Shown in pieces: positions 18,653 to 27,320 of a DNA stretch of 64,000 nucleotides. Below the pieces are notes generated by a model. It saw nothing but the letters and a program-made list of their open reading frames with translations. It did no database searches and had not been told where the DNA came from. The stretch covers positions 1 through 64,000 of the forward strand of contig JAJRRO010000031.1 of NCBI GenBank assembly GCA_024279425.1. The letters are read 5' to 3'. The translations under genes and the position numbers were made by a program. Source of the stretch: Bacteroidota bacterium. Its GTDB lineage: Bacteria; Bacteroidota; Bacteroidia; Flavobacteriales; Flavobacteriaceae. Numbering within the stretch: the first letter of the stretch is position 1; each line of letters starts with the position of its first letter.

Positions 18653-19263
18653 TGGAAAGTATAGACATCTATAGAACACTGGGAAAACCCTCAACCTCAA
18701 TTCTGCACAAAGAGAAAAAAAGTAAATTTTTTGGTTATGCATTTCCCATAGCGTTTGAAAGCGAGGTTAAACCCATTATCGAAAACTTAAGGAAAAAACA
18801 TCATACCGCAAACCATGTATGTTATGCTTGGCAATTGGGGGAAACAGAGATTCGATATAGGGCCAATGATGATGGCGAACCTAATAATTCTGCCGGATTG
18901 CCTATTTATGGTCAAATAAAGTCCTTTAACGTAACGAACGTACTTGTTGCTGTAGTTCGAATATTTGGAGGCACCAAATTAGGTGTTGGGGGATTGATAA
19001 CCGCTTATCGTACTGCTGCCAAATTGACCTTGGAAAGTTCGGAAATTATTGAAAAAACAATTTATGAACAAATTACATTAGCATTCGGATACCCTGAAAT
19101 GGACAAAGTAATGCGGGTAATCAAACAAAATCAGTTGAATATAACTTCCCAACAATTGGAGATTGATTGCAGAATTATTGTAAGCGTACCTCAAAGTAAA
19201 TCCAAATTGATAGTTGGAATTTTTGAAGTTTTGAAAAACGTAGCCATTCAAATCCATAAATAA
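18652..19263 (+). CDS. YigZ/IMPACT family protein
   Basis: 203 residues. The N-terminal UPF0029 (IMPACT) domain shows KFFGYAFPI, ANHVCYAWQLGE, RANDDGEPNNSAGLPI and VVRIFGGTKLGVGGLITAYR, the family's highly conserved core; the C-terminal part is the ferredoxin-like DUF1949 domain. Relatives are linked to translation regulation and some are misnamed as proline dipeptidases. The ATG at 18652 overlaps the stop of the EamA gene (TAATG), which fixes the start. Confidence 0.93.
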   Translation: MESIDIYRTLGKPSTSILHKEKKSKFFGYAFPIAFESEVKPIIENLRKKHHTANHVCYAWQLGETEIRYRANDDGEPNNSAGLPIYGQIKSFNVTNVLVAVVRIFGGTKLGVGGLITAYRTAAKLTLESSEIIEKTIYEQITLAFGYPEMDKVMRVIKQNQLNITSQQLEIDCRIIVSVPQSKSKLIVGIFEVLKNVAIQIHK

Positions 19264-19268
19264 AAGGA

Positions 19269-19667
19269 TTAAAAATCAAGTTTTTCAAGAATATATTCAG
19301 GACATTTCATAGGTCTATTTTTCTCTGCGTCCATAAAAGCTAGAACCGTATTTGCCTCGGCCAATAATTCATTCGATTCGTTAAAGACCTGATAGTCAAA
19401 TTCTATCCTTACAAGGGGTGTCTTTTTCAATATGGTACGTACCGTAATCAGATCATCGTAAACCGCTGGTTTTTTGTAGTTTACATTCAATGAAACAACG
19501 GGAAGGATAATTCCATTATTTTCCATGTCTTTGTACGAAATTCCCAATGATCTTAACCATTCGACACGTCCCATCTCTAAATATTGCGGGTAGTTCCCAT
19601 GGTATACCACTCCCATCTGATCGGTTTCCCCATATCTGACCCTAAAAGAAATTTCACTAAAAACCAT
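19269..19667 (-). CDS. acyl-CoA thioesterase, 4HBT/YbgC type
   Basis: 132 residues of a single hotdog fold. RVRYGETDQMGVVYHGNY holds the catalytic Asp (DQMGVVYHxNY is the YbgC/4HBT signature) and MGRVEWLRSLGI follows as the central helix. The family hydrolyses acyl-CoA thioesters. An upstream ATG at 19715 adds 16 residues that look unrelated to the family, so MVFSEISF at 19667 is chosen. It is divergent from dnaA, a placement I recall as common in flavobacteria. Confidence 0.92.
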   Translation of the reverse strand: MVFSEISFRVRYGETDQMGVVYHGNYPQYLEMGRVEWLRSLGISYKDMENNGIILPVVSLNVNYKKPAVYDDLITVRTILKKTPLVRIEFDYQVFNESNELLAEANTVLAFMDAEKNRPMKCPEYILEKLDF

Positions 19668-19785
19668 AATTATTCGACTAATTATTATATATTTAAAAGG
19701 TTCTGAAATGAGCACTCTAACATGCGAAAAAAAAAGGGGAAATTCAATACCAAATCATTTTTTTTTTAGATTTTTTGTTCACATA

Positions 19786-19816
19786 TTTGTCAAACTTAAA
19801 TTGCACTTTCGTTTTG
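19786..19816 (+). promoter_or_regulatory. promoter of dnaA
   Basis: TTTG at 19786-19789, a spacer of exactly 19 bases, then TCGTTTTG at 19809-19816. This is one mismatch from the Bacteroidota consensus TTTG-N19-TAnnTTTG. Transcription would start near 19822 and leave a leader of about 55 bases. Confidence 0.55.
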
Positions 19817-19876
19817 TACAAACCTTTAGCTAATTATGCTAAAAAAACTAACCAATAAATAAGAGGATATTTTATA

Positions 19877-21301
19877 ATGAGTGTAACTGCAAATTCCGTT
19901 TGGAACAATTGTTTGGCTTTTATCCAAGATAACATCCAACCGCAGGCATTCAAAACATGGTTTGAGCCCATCAGACCCGTGAAGTTGTCGGAAAATGCCT
20001 TGAGCATACAGGTGCCCAGCAAGTTTTTCTACGAATGGTTGGAGGAACACTATGTTAAGCTTTTGAAAGTGGCGCTTACAAAAGAATTAGGGGAAACTGC
20101 CAAATTGGTTTATATCATTCGAATGGAAAACACCTACGGCAATCGGGAACCCTTTACTGAGAAAATACCAAGTTCTAATAGAGGCAATATAGCCCCACAG
20201 GAAATGGATGTACCCATTAAATCCAAAAATCCTGAGCTTAGAAACCCTTTTGTAATACCTGGCATTCGAAATATAAAAATTGAATCCCAGTTAAATCCTA
20301 ATTACAATTTCGATAATTTCCTAGAAGGTGATTCCAATAGATTGGCCCGTTCAGCTGGTATGGCCGTTGCTAACAAACCTGGCGGAACCTCATTCAACCC
20401 TTTACTGGTTTTTGGTGGTGTTGGATTAGGGAAAACCCACTTGGCCCATGCTATTGGTGTTGAAATAAAAGACAAATATCCGGAACGTACAGTACTCTAT
20501 ATTTCTGCGGAAAAATTTACCCAACAATATATTGAGTCGGTAAAAAAGAATACAAGAAATGATTTTATTCATTTTTATCAATTAATCGATGTTTTGATAA
20601 TTGATGATGTTCAATTCCTATCAGGCAAATCAGGAACACAGGATGTATTCTTTCACATTTTTAATCATTTGCACCAAAATGGCAAGCAAGTGATTTTGAC
20701 TTCAGACAAGGCCCCTGTTGATATGCAGGATATTGAACAAAGATTATTATCTCGATTCAAATGGGGATTATCGGCAGAATTGCAAAATCCTGATTATGAA
20801 ACCCGTATTTCAATCCTAAAAAACAAACTGTACAGAGACGGTGTTGAAATGCCGAATGATATTGTTGACTATGTTGCCAAGCACATAAAAACCAATATCC
20901 GTGAATTGGAAGGAGCGATTATTTCTTTGATTGCGCAATCATCATTCAATAAAAAGGAGGTAACCCTAGAGCTAGCGCAACAGGTAGTTGAGAAGTTCGT
21001 CAAGAATACAAAACGTGAAGTTTCTATAGATTACATTCAAAAAGTAGTTTCTGACTACTTCGAAATGGATGTTTCCACTTTACAATCCAAGACCAGGAAA
21101 AGACATATTGTTCAGGCCAGGCAATTGGCGATGTTCTTTGCCAAGAAATTCACAAAGGCTTCTCTAGCCAGTATAGGCTCACAAATTGGCAAAAGAGACC
21201 ACGCAACGGTATTGCATGCCTGTAAAACAGTTGACAACCTTGCGGAAACAGATAAGCAGTTTCGTAAATACATTGAAGATTTAACGAAAAAACTCTCCTG
21301 A
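19877..21301 (+). CDS. dnaA: chromosomal replication initiator protein DnaA
   Basis: 474 residues. Domain I begins WNNCLAFIQDNIQPQAFKTWF; the AAA+ domain has Walker A GGVGLGKTHLAHA, Walker B LIIDDVQFLSGK and the arginine-finger region LLSRFKWGL; domain IV ends with the DNA-binding signature RDHATVLHACKTV. DnaA binds the replication origin and opens it. All key residues are present and the length is normal. I did not find a convincing cluster of DnaA boxes beside the gene, so the origin may lie elsewhere. It heads a plus-strand group with a phosphatase and an RsmI-like methylase. Confidence 0.99.
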   Translation: MSVTANSVWNNCLAFIQDNIQPQAFKTWFEPIRPVKLSENALSIQVPSKFFYEWLEEHYVKLLKVALTKELGETAKLVYIIRMENTYGNREPFTEKIPSSNRGNIAPQEMDVPIKSKNPELRNPFVIPGIRNIKIESQLNPNYNFDNFLEGDSNRLARSAGMAVANKPGGTSFNPLLVFGGVGLGKTHLAHAIGVEIKDKYPERTVLYISAEKFTQQYIESVKKNTRNDFIHFYQLIDVLIIDDVQFLSGKSGTQDVFFHIFNHLHQNGKQVILTSDKAPVDMQDIEQRLLSRFKWGLSAELQNPDYETRISILKNKLYRDGVEMPNDIVDYVAKHIKTNIRELEGAIISLIAQSSFNKKEVTLELAQQVVEKFVKNTKREVSIDYIQKVVSDYFEMDVSTLQSKTRKRHIVQARQLAMFFAKKFTKASLASIGSQIGKRDHATVLHACKTVDNLAETDKQFRKYIEDLTKKLS

Positions 21302-21307
21302 TAGTTA

Positions 21308-21766
21308 ATGGTAATCAAGGTTTTAATGGTTTGCCTTGGAAATATCTGCAGGTCGCCATTGGCCGAAGGTATTTTAAAGAGCAAAGTCAATAGTGATACC
21401 CTTTATGTAGATTCTGCAGGTACAGGAAGTTATCACCTTGGTAATACTCCTGATAGACGCAGTATTGCTGTTGGGCGCAAGTACAACATAGATATTTCGA
21501 AACAACGCTGCAGAAAGTTTACGGTCCAAGATTTTAAGGATTTTGATTTAATCTATGTCATGGACCAGAGCAATTATAAAAACGTCATCGCTTTGGCACC
21601 CAATGATGATGAAATTGCAAAAGTCAACTTATTATTGGATGGGATTGATTCTGATTTGAAGGAGGTTCCGGATCCCTATTATGACGTAGAAGAAGGATTT
21701 GAACATGTTTTTCAATTAATCGATGAAGCCTGTAATGCAATTGCCAAAAAATTGGAAGCAAAATAA
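21308..21766 (+). CDS. low-molecular-weight protein-tyrosine phosphatase
   Basis: 152 residues. The phosphate loop CLGNICRS (C-x5-R-S) is at the N-terminus and the general-acid motif DPYY near residue 120, so it should be active. The family removes phosphate from tyrosine and sometimes from arginine or small molecules. It starts 6 bases after the dnaA stop and is followed by the methylase gene after 4 bases, so the three are one transcript. Confidence 0.94.
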   Translation: MVIKVLMVCLGNICRSPLAEGILKSKVNSDTLYVDSAGTGSYHLGNTPDRRSIAVGRKYNIDISKQRCRKFTVQDFKDFDLIYVMDQSNYKNVIALAPNDDEIAKVNLLLDGIDSDLKEVPDPYYDVEEGFEHVFQLIDEACNAIAKKLEAK

Positions 21767-21770
21767 ACCT

Positions 21771-22493
21771 ATGGAAGATATTAAAAAACCGTCTGGCAAG
21801 CTTTTTCTCATTCCCTGTACTTTGGGAGAAAACGAACCGTTGGAAGTTTTGCCAATATCGATAAAGAGGGCCATTGAGGAAATTGATTTTTATATTGTCG
21901 AAAATGAAAAATCGGCTAGACGTTTCATTAAAAAGATCAGTCCAAGAAAGCCACAACCTAATTTGCGGATTGAGGTTTTGAACAAATACACAGAACCAGA
22001 AACCATTCCCACTTTTTTACAACCTTGCTTCGAAGGCCATGATGTCGGTGTGATTTCTGAAGCAGGTTGCCCAGGGATTGCCGATCCAGGTGCCGATGTA
22101 GTAAAATTGGCCCATCAAAAAGGAGTACAGGTGGTCCCCCTTGTTGGTCCTTCATCAATTTTACTGGCATTAATGGCTAGCGGTTTAAACGGACAGAATT
22201 TCACCTTTAATGGATATTTACCTATAAACGATGCCGAGCGAAAAAAAGCAATTAAGTCCTTAGAGAAGAAATCAAGGGATTTTGGCCAATCCCAATTATT
22301 CATTGAAACACCCTATAGAAATGATAAGTTATTGGAAGAACTATTGAAAACATTATCAAAAGACACTTTGTTATGTGTAGCATGCGACATTACACTGAAT
22401 ACCGAATTCATTGCTACCAAAAGCGTTTTCTCCTGGAAGACTACTACGGTTGAGTTGAACAAGAGACCCGCAATATTCATCATTCAAGGATAA
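21771..22493 (+). CDS. tetrapyrrole-methylase-fold SAM methyltransferase, RsmI-related
   Basis: 240 residues. GKLFLIPCTLGE at the N-terminus and SEAGCPGIADPGADVV, PLVGPSSILLALMASGLNG and FIETPYRNDKLLEELL are the signature segments of the RsmI branch of tetrapyrrole methylases. RsmI itself 2'-O-methylates C1402 of 16S rRNA; this protein is a sister form common in Bacteroidota whose target I cannot confirm. A longer start at 21723 overlaps the phosphatase; 21771, four bases after its stop, is preferred. Confidence 0.87.
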   Translation: MEDIKKPSGKLFLIPCTLGENEPLEVLPISIKRAIEEIDFYIVENEKSARRFIKKISPRKPQPNLRIEVLNKYTEPETIPTFLQPCFEGHDVGVISEAGCPGIADPGADVVKLAHQKGVQVVPLVGPSSILLALMASGLNGQNFTFNGYLPINDAERKKAIKSLEKKSRDFGQSQLFIETPYRNDKLLEELLKTLSKDTLLCVACDITLNTEFIATKSVFSWKTTTVELNKRPAIFIIQG

Positions 22494-22560
22494 AAATAAA
22501 CCTTGACATCCCGATAGTTATCTGGAGCAGGGCCTACCATTTTCATATGTAAATAAAATT

Positions 22561-23190
22561 TTAAACCTTAGGGTTGCGCCTTGGGAGAACGGGTGAAAGG
22601 TCATACCCCGAAAATGTCTGGATATACCTGGAGATTGTTGCACCATAGGCATCCTTGGTATTTAACTTACCTAAAGAACGCAAATATTTGATTACATTCC
22701 CTGGTCCTGCCAAATGGGCTGCAGCCAACATCCCAGATTCCGTAATCTCAACTCCATGGATTTTTTTTCCAGCATATTTTTCAATATCCCTTCGAAGAAT
22801 CCACTTATTTCGGGCAATATTCGTTTCAAATGCCTTTTCTTGAAGTATGGGGTCGTTTAAAAATCTTGTTGCATTGTAAACACCCATAAGCTGAAGGGTT
22901 CCTACACCAAATTGGTATTTACCCAGATACCCGAGGGTATTGGTGACAAAGTAATTTCCTGATGACTCCTTAAAAGCCAGAGCCTCTTTAAAACCAAAAT
23001 AGGAACTACCTAAAAACGGTGGCTCCACCATTGTTTTAGCCAAAAAAGTTTTGTTTTCGGGGAACAAAACTTTAGTAGGCTCGTCGACCTTTAAGCTTGC
23101 GGGCACTCTCTGATTTAAGAAAAAGCCATCAAAACTTACAAAGACCAACAACATGATAAGTGAGCAAAAAAAGATAATACATCTTCTCAT
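22561..23190 (-). CDS. exported lysozyme-fold (SLT-like) protein
   Basis: 209 residues with an N-terminal membrane anchor or signal peptide (IIFFCSLIMLLVFVSF). The centre reads FKEALAFKESSGNY, which matches the E-S-x-G-x-Y motif with the catalytic Glu of family 23 lytic transglycosylases, then LGYLGKYQFGVGTLQLMG and GMLAAAHLAGPGNVIKYL. It may cleave peptidoglycan glycan strands. In many genomes this family is labelled a LysM or peptidoglycan-binding protein, but no LysM repeat is seen here. It lies beside mltG, another glycan-strand lyase, on the same strand. Confidence 0.75.
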   Translation of the reverse strand: MRRCIIFFCSLIMLLVFVSFDGFFLNQRVPASLKVDEPTKVLFPENKTFLAKTMVEPPFLGSSYFGFKEALAFKESSGNYFVTNTLGYLGKYQFGVGTLQLMGVYNATRFLNDPILQEKAFETNIARNKWILRRDIEKYAGKKIHGVEITESGMLAAAHLAGPGNVIKYLRSLGKLNTKDAYGATISRYIQTFSGYDLSPVLPRRNPKV

Positions 23191-23338
23191 ATCTCTGTTT
23201 TCTTAAGACTTAAAACCAAAATAAAGGCTTGCTTAAATTTCACTTGACAAAGATATAGTGGTCATTCTGTAAGTGTATCAAAGACTTGTTAAAAAATTCA
23301 AAATTTAGTTAACAAGTCTTAAAATTTCGATTAATAGT

Positions 23339-24382
23339 CTATCTTTTGATGTTTTGGCTATTAATCCATCGGACATATTGCACTTTGTTTCGGTTGTGCT
23401 GCGCCAATGATTCAGCAAATTTGTGGTATCCAAAATTCTCTACATTTGCTACCATATAGAAATAATCATGCTTTTCAGGGTTTAAAACAGACTCCACTGC
23501 CGTGATATCAGGCATAGTTATGGGTCCAGGAGGTATCCCGGGATATTTGTACGTGTTATAGGGAGAATCAAGTTCTAAATCTTTGTACAAAACCCTTTTT
23601 ATTATCGTATCAAAATTGTCAAAATGTTTTTTGAGTGCATAAATAACGGTCGGGTCTGCCTGCAACTTCATGTTCTTCTTAAGCCTATTTAAATAAAGTC
23701 CGGCCACTCTCGGCCTTTCCTCTACCTTAGCTGTTTCCTTATGTACTATTGAAGCAATAGATACAGCTTCATTTGGAGTGAGGCCTTGTGCCTTAGCCTT
23801 TTTTCTTCTTTCGAGGTTCCAAAACCGGTTATATTCTTTTAACATTCGATCTCTAAACTTTTCAGGAGAGGTGTTCCAAAAAAACTCATAACTGTTGGGG
23901 ATGAACATTACAATTTTGGTAGCATCGTTGAATCCGTTGGCAGCCAAAAACTCCTTATCCTCAAAAGCAGACAATAAACCAACACTATCAGCTTCTATCT
24001 GCTTAGAAACCCTTCCGGCCAAATCGGCCAAAGTTTCCTGGTTATTAAAAGCTACATTCACAGGGACATTCCCACTTCGCAATGAGTTGACAATCTCATT
24101 ATTGTTCATTCCCTTCCTAATAACGTACTTGCCCCCTTTGACATTGGTAGAATAACCTTTCCGTTCAGCCACCTTTGCAAAAGAATTGGTATCCTCTAGC
24201 AATGGGTCCAATAACTTCTGAACCTCCATTATACGGGCATTGGACGTTATAAATATAAAAGCTTCGTCATTATTGAACTTGGTATTTGGCAAGAAGATAG
24301 CACTATATACCATATATGCGAAAAAGCCCCCTACAACCAGACCCAAAACTGAAATTGCCAATAAAATTTTCTTGATATACAT
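23339..24382 (-). CDS. mltG: endolytic murein transglycosylase MltG
   Basis: 347 residues: one N-terminal membrane helix (ILLAISVLGLVVGGFFAYMV), a LysM-like region, then the YceG catalytic domain with SIASIVHKETAKVEERPRVAG (catalytic Glu in the HKET segment), LYLNRLKKNMKLQADPTVIY and SPYNTYKYPGIPPGPI. MltG cuts nascent glycan strands and sets their length. The ATG touches the stop of the following GNAT gene on the same strand (24382 shared), so the two are coupled. Confidence 0.96.
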   Translation of the reverse strand: MYIKKILLAISVLGLVVGGFFAYMVYSAIFLPNTKFNNDEAFIFITSNARIMEVQKLLDPLLEDTNSFAKVAERKGYSTNVKGGKYVIRKGMNNNEIVNSLRSGNVPVNVAFNNQETLADLAGRVSKQIEADSVGLLSAFEDKEFLAANGFNDATKIVMFIPNSYEFFWNTSPEKFRDRMLKEYNRFWNLERRKKAKAQGLTPNEAVSIASIVHKETAKVEERPRVAGLYLNRLKKNMKLQADPTVIYALKKHFDNFDTIIKRVLYKDLELDSPYNTYKYPGIPPGPITMPDITAVESVLNPEKHDYFYMVANVENFGYHKFAESLAQHNRNKVQYVRWINSQNIKR

Positions 24383-24903
24383 TACGATTTTATCTTTTGG
24401 AACAAAATTTCATTTTTATAGGATCCGTTTGAAAATATCCAATCCTTTTTGATTCCTACCTGCAAAAATCCCATTTTTTGGAATAGATGAACACTTGCGA
24501 CATTATCCTCCACAACATTGGCAAACAATTGCCTGAGACCTAGCGTCGTAAAAGCATAATCGCACAACAACGCAATAGCTTGGGTTCCTATCCCGTTATT
24601 TCGTTCATTTTCCTCCAAAACAACAATTCCAACCCCTGCCCTATGGTTTTGTGGATCAAAGTCAAATAAATCTATGAGACCTAAGACCGTATCCTTTTTA
24701 CAAATACATAAACGTAATTGTTTAACGTCATATATATCTCTATGTGCATTATCCAAATACTGCTTCAGAACATGTTTGGAGTAGGGAGTGGTCGTTCCAC
24801 TAATCTCCCATACGCTTGGGTTATTCTCTAACGTATATAAGAAATCCAAGTCTTCAGGCTCAAGGGCCTTTAGGTGAATATCCTTTCCTTCTAAACTCAA
24901 CAT
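24382..24903 (-). CDS. GNAT acetyltransferase, RimJ/RimL type
   Basis: 173 residues. LKALEPEDLDFLYTLENNPSVW at the start is typical of RimJ/L-like acetyltransferases, and VVLEENERNNGIGTQAIALL holds the acetyl-CoA loop (R-x-x-G-x-G). LRQLFANVVEDNVASVHLFQKMGF completes the fold. The substrate could be a protein N-terminus or a small amine. It overlaps dapF by 7 bases and mltG by 1 base. Confidence 0.9.
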   Translation of the reverse strand: MLSLEGKDIHLKALEPEDLDFLYTLENNPSVWEISGTTTPYSKHVLKQYLDNAHRDIYDVKQLRLCICKKDTVLGLIDLFDFDPQNHRAGVGIVVLEENERNNGIGTQAIALLCDYAFTTLGLRQLFANVVEDNVASVHLFQKMGFLQVGIKKDWIFSNGSYKNEILFQKIKS

Positions 24904-25673
24904 TTAATTTCTCCTTTAAAAACCAGCTTGGCCGGTCCTATTAAACTAACGTTGCTGTAACCCTGGGCGTCAACATTAAAACTAACCTTCAAATCACCTC
25001 CTTTGGTTCGTATATTTACTGTATTGCCCTCTACTCTGTTTGCTTTGTGCATGGCAATGGCTACTGCTGTCACACCAGTGCCACAGGACAAGGTTTCGTC
25101 TTCAACACCACGTTCATAGGTCCTTACCGAAAATTCGGACTTGTTCAGTGATTCCACAAAGTTGATATTACTTCCTTTTTCACCGTAAAGTCCATATCTT
25201 AATTTGGCTCCTTCTTTATATACGTTGAATTGGTCCAACTCTTCCACGAGTTGTACATGATGTGGCGAACCGGTGTCCAGAAAAAAGGAATTGGGTTTGG
25301 CGTGAATTTCTTTTACATTGTTCATTTTAAGGTCAACCTCATCCTTATCTATCGTTGCAGTATGTAAACCATCAACAGCATTAAAAGAGGCTTCCTTTGA
25401 AATTATTCCAAGAAACCGGGCAAAAGCAACCAAGCATCTGCCACCATTGCCGCACAGTGAACTTTGATTACCATCCGAATTAAAATAAACCATTTTAAAA
25501 TCGGCCAACTCATCATTTTCCAACAAAATGAGTCCATCTGCGCCAATTCCAAACCTTCTATCGCAAAGCAAGGCGACTAGTTGTACGTTTTCAACCGGAA
25601 ACGATTTGTTGCGATTATCAACCATTATAAAGTCGTTCCCTGTTCCCTGATATTTATAAAATGTAAGTTGCAT
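24897..25673 (-). CDS. dapF: diaminopimelate epimerase
   Basis: 258 residues. It converts LL- to meso-diaminopimelate for cell wall and lysine. The two catalytic cysteines are present in SLCGNGGRCLVAFA and in ETLSCGTGVTAVA, and the start QLTFYKYQGTGNDFI is the family's N-terminus. An upstream ATG at 25745 adds a hydrophobic 24-residue piece that is not part of the enzyme; a TATCTTTG promoter element at 25690-25697 also lies downstream of that ATG, supporting 25673. Confidence 0.97.
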   Translation of the reverse strand: MQLTFYKYQGTGNDFIMVDNRNKSFPVENVQLVALLCDRRFGIGADGLILLENDELADFKMVYFNSDGNQSSLCGNGGRCLVAFARFLGIISKEASFNAVDGLHTATIDKDEVDLKMNNVKEIHAKPNSFFLDTGSPHHVQLVEELDQFNVYKEGAKLRYGLYGEKGSNINFVESLNKSEFSVRTYERGVEDETLSCGTGVTAVAIAMHKANRVEGNTVNIRTKGGDLKVSFNVDAQGYSNVSLIGPAKLVFKGEIKC

Positions 25674-25689
25674 GCTAAAAGTTAAACCA

Positions 25690-25697
25690 CAAAGATA
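25690..25697 (-). promoter_or_regulatory. -7 promoter element upstream of dapF
   Basis: Reads TATCTTTG on the minus strand (TAnnTTTG). Transcription would start near 25684, about ten bases before the ATG at 25673, and excludes the longer start at 25745. Confidence 0.5.
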
Positions 25698-25816
25698 GAA
25701 TAATATTAAGAGTTTTTTGGCAGTTAAAAAGTAGTTAAACTCCAAAAAACTAATTCCAAAATGCTTTAATTTTACACTCAGCTATTATGTAGAATAATCA
25801 AAATTACAATTTACTT

Positions 25817-27211
25817 ATGAAAAAAATAGGAGGTTTATTGCTAGTTGCCGTTTTTGCAGGAGCCATTACTTTAGGGGCTTATAAATTGTTTATTGAAGAG
25901 ACCAATTATGCTATTATCAGCAATGAGAATGGTGCATCCATCATAAATACAAGTTTAACGCCCTCATCTGTAAAAGGTTCTGGAATCAATGAGGTTGATT
26001 TTACGTCGGCCGCCGAAACAACGGTAAATGCCGTGGTACACGTAAAGAATGTCTCAATAAGCAAAGGGCCGACGAGTATTTTGGGTATCTTTTATGGCTA
26101 TGATGGAGGTCAAAAATCTCAAGTGGGTACAGGTTCCGGTGTCATTATTTCATCGGATGGGTATATTGTTACCAATAACCATGTAATAAAAAACGCCACT
26201 CAATTGCAGGTTACCCTGAACAACAATAAATCGTATGAGGCTGAATTGATAGGAACTGACCCAAATTCAGATATTGCCTTATTGAAGATTGATGCAAATA
26301 GACAATTGCCTTATCTGGCCTTTGGAGATTCTGACAATGTTGAGATCGGTGAATGGGTCTTGGCCGTAGGCAATCCATTTAACCTGACCTCAACAGTTAC
26401 TGCAGGAATTGTGAGCGCCAAGGCGAGAGCATTGATGAACGCCAATCAATCGTTCATACAAACTGATGCGGCTGTTAACCCGGGAAATAGTGGAGGAGCT
26501 TTGGTTAATACCAATGGTGACTTGATAGGCATAAACACGGCTATTTCTTCCCAAACAGGTTCTTATGTGGGTTACTCTTTTGCGGTTCCCAGCAATAATG
26601 CCAAAAAGGTCATTGACGATATCATGGAATATGGCAATGTGCAAACAGGGGTTATAGGCATAGAATCTCTCAGCATTAATTCTCCCTATGCTATCGAAAA
26701 TGGCTTGAATGAAATTGAAGGGGTTTATATTAACAATGTCCAGGAGGATTCTGGAGCTGCCGATGCCAAATTAAGGGAAGGTGACATTATTAAAAAAGTT
26801 GATGATATAAAAGTGCAGCGATTTGCCGACCTTACCGGTTATATTTCCACAAAACGACCAGGAGATTCAGTTAGATTGGATATTGAACGTGATGGTGAAA
26901 TCATGACCGTTCCTATTCGATTAAAAAAGAATCAAACAATAACATTGCCGACAATGCCGCTTGAGGTTAAAAACTTAAATGAAAAAGATCAAAAACGCTT
27001 TAAAACCAAAAAAGGAGTTAAAATCGTCAGAGTGCCAGAGGTCTATAGGGATTATGGTCTTTATGGAAAAGTAATCGTTGAAGTAGATGGGAAGAAAGTA
27101 GATGACATACAAGATGCAAAGATGATTTTTGGGCGTATTTCGAGATACGGAAAAACAAGTATTACCATGCTAAATGATAAGGGCGAACGCGAACGTCTCA
27201 TATTCCAATAG
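25817..27211 (+). CDS. HtrA/DegP-type periplasmic serine protease
   Basis: 464 residues. A membrane anchor or signal peptide (GGLLLVAVFAGAITLGAY) leads to a trypsin-like domain with the triad His in VTNNHVIKN, Asp in NSDIALLKID and Ser in NPGNSGGALVN. A PDZ domain follows (about 285-375, EGVYINNVQEDSGAADAKLREGDII), and the last 80 residues look like a shorter, degenerate second PDZ. These proteases degrade or refold misfolded envelope proteins. It stands alone with a terminator at 27228-27257. Confidence 0.95.
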   Translation: MKKIGGLLLVAVFAGAITLGAYKLFIEETNYAIISNENGASIINTSLTPSSVKGSGINEVDFTSAAETTVNAVVHVKNVSISKGPTSILGIFYGYDGGQKSQVGTGSGVIISSDGYIVTNNHVIKNATQLQVTLNNNKSYEAELIGTDPNSDIALLKIDANRQLPYLAFGDSDNVEIGEWVLAVGNPFNLTSTVTAGIVSAKARALMNANQSFIQTDAAVNPGNSGGALVNTNGDLIGINTAISSQTGSYVGYSFAVPSNNAKKVIDDIMEYGNVQTGVIGIESLSINSPYAIENGLNEIEGVYINNVQEDSGAADAKLREGDIIKKVDDIKVQRFADLTGYISTKRPGDSVRLDIERDGEIMTVPIRLKKNQTITLPTMPLEVKNLNEKDQKRFKTKKGVKIVRVPEVYRDYGLYGKVIVEVDGKKVDDIQDAKMIFGRISRYGKTSITMLNDKGERERLIFQ

Positions 27212-27227
27212 ATAAAATACCAAGTTG

Positions 27228-27257
27228 AAAAAGCGCCTTTTAAAGGTGCTTTTTTTT
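27228..27257 (+). terminator. intrinsic terminator of the HtrA gene
   Basis: AAAAGCGCCTTT pairs with AAAGGTGCTTTT (one G-T wobble), followed by a run of eight T. It begins 17 bases after the stop codon. Confidence 0.8.
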
Positions 27258-27320
27258 ACTAAATAGTGCTACTATAACGTTTGAAATATATAATTTGCAA
27301 AAATATCTAACCAAAAATAA

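Noticed and set aside
19716-19876. Replication origin next to dnaA
   Set aside because: The gap is AT-rich, but I saw no cluster of DnaA boxes (TTATCCACA-like) and the origin is often unlinked to dnaA in Bacteroidota. A GC-skew analysis over the whole chromosome would be needed.
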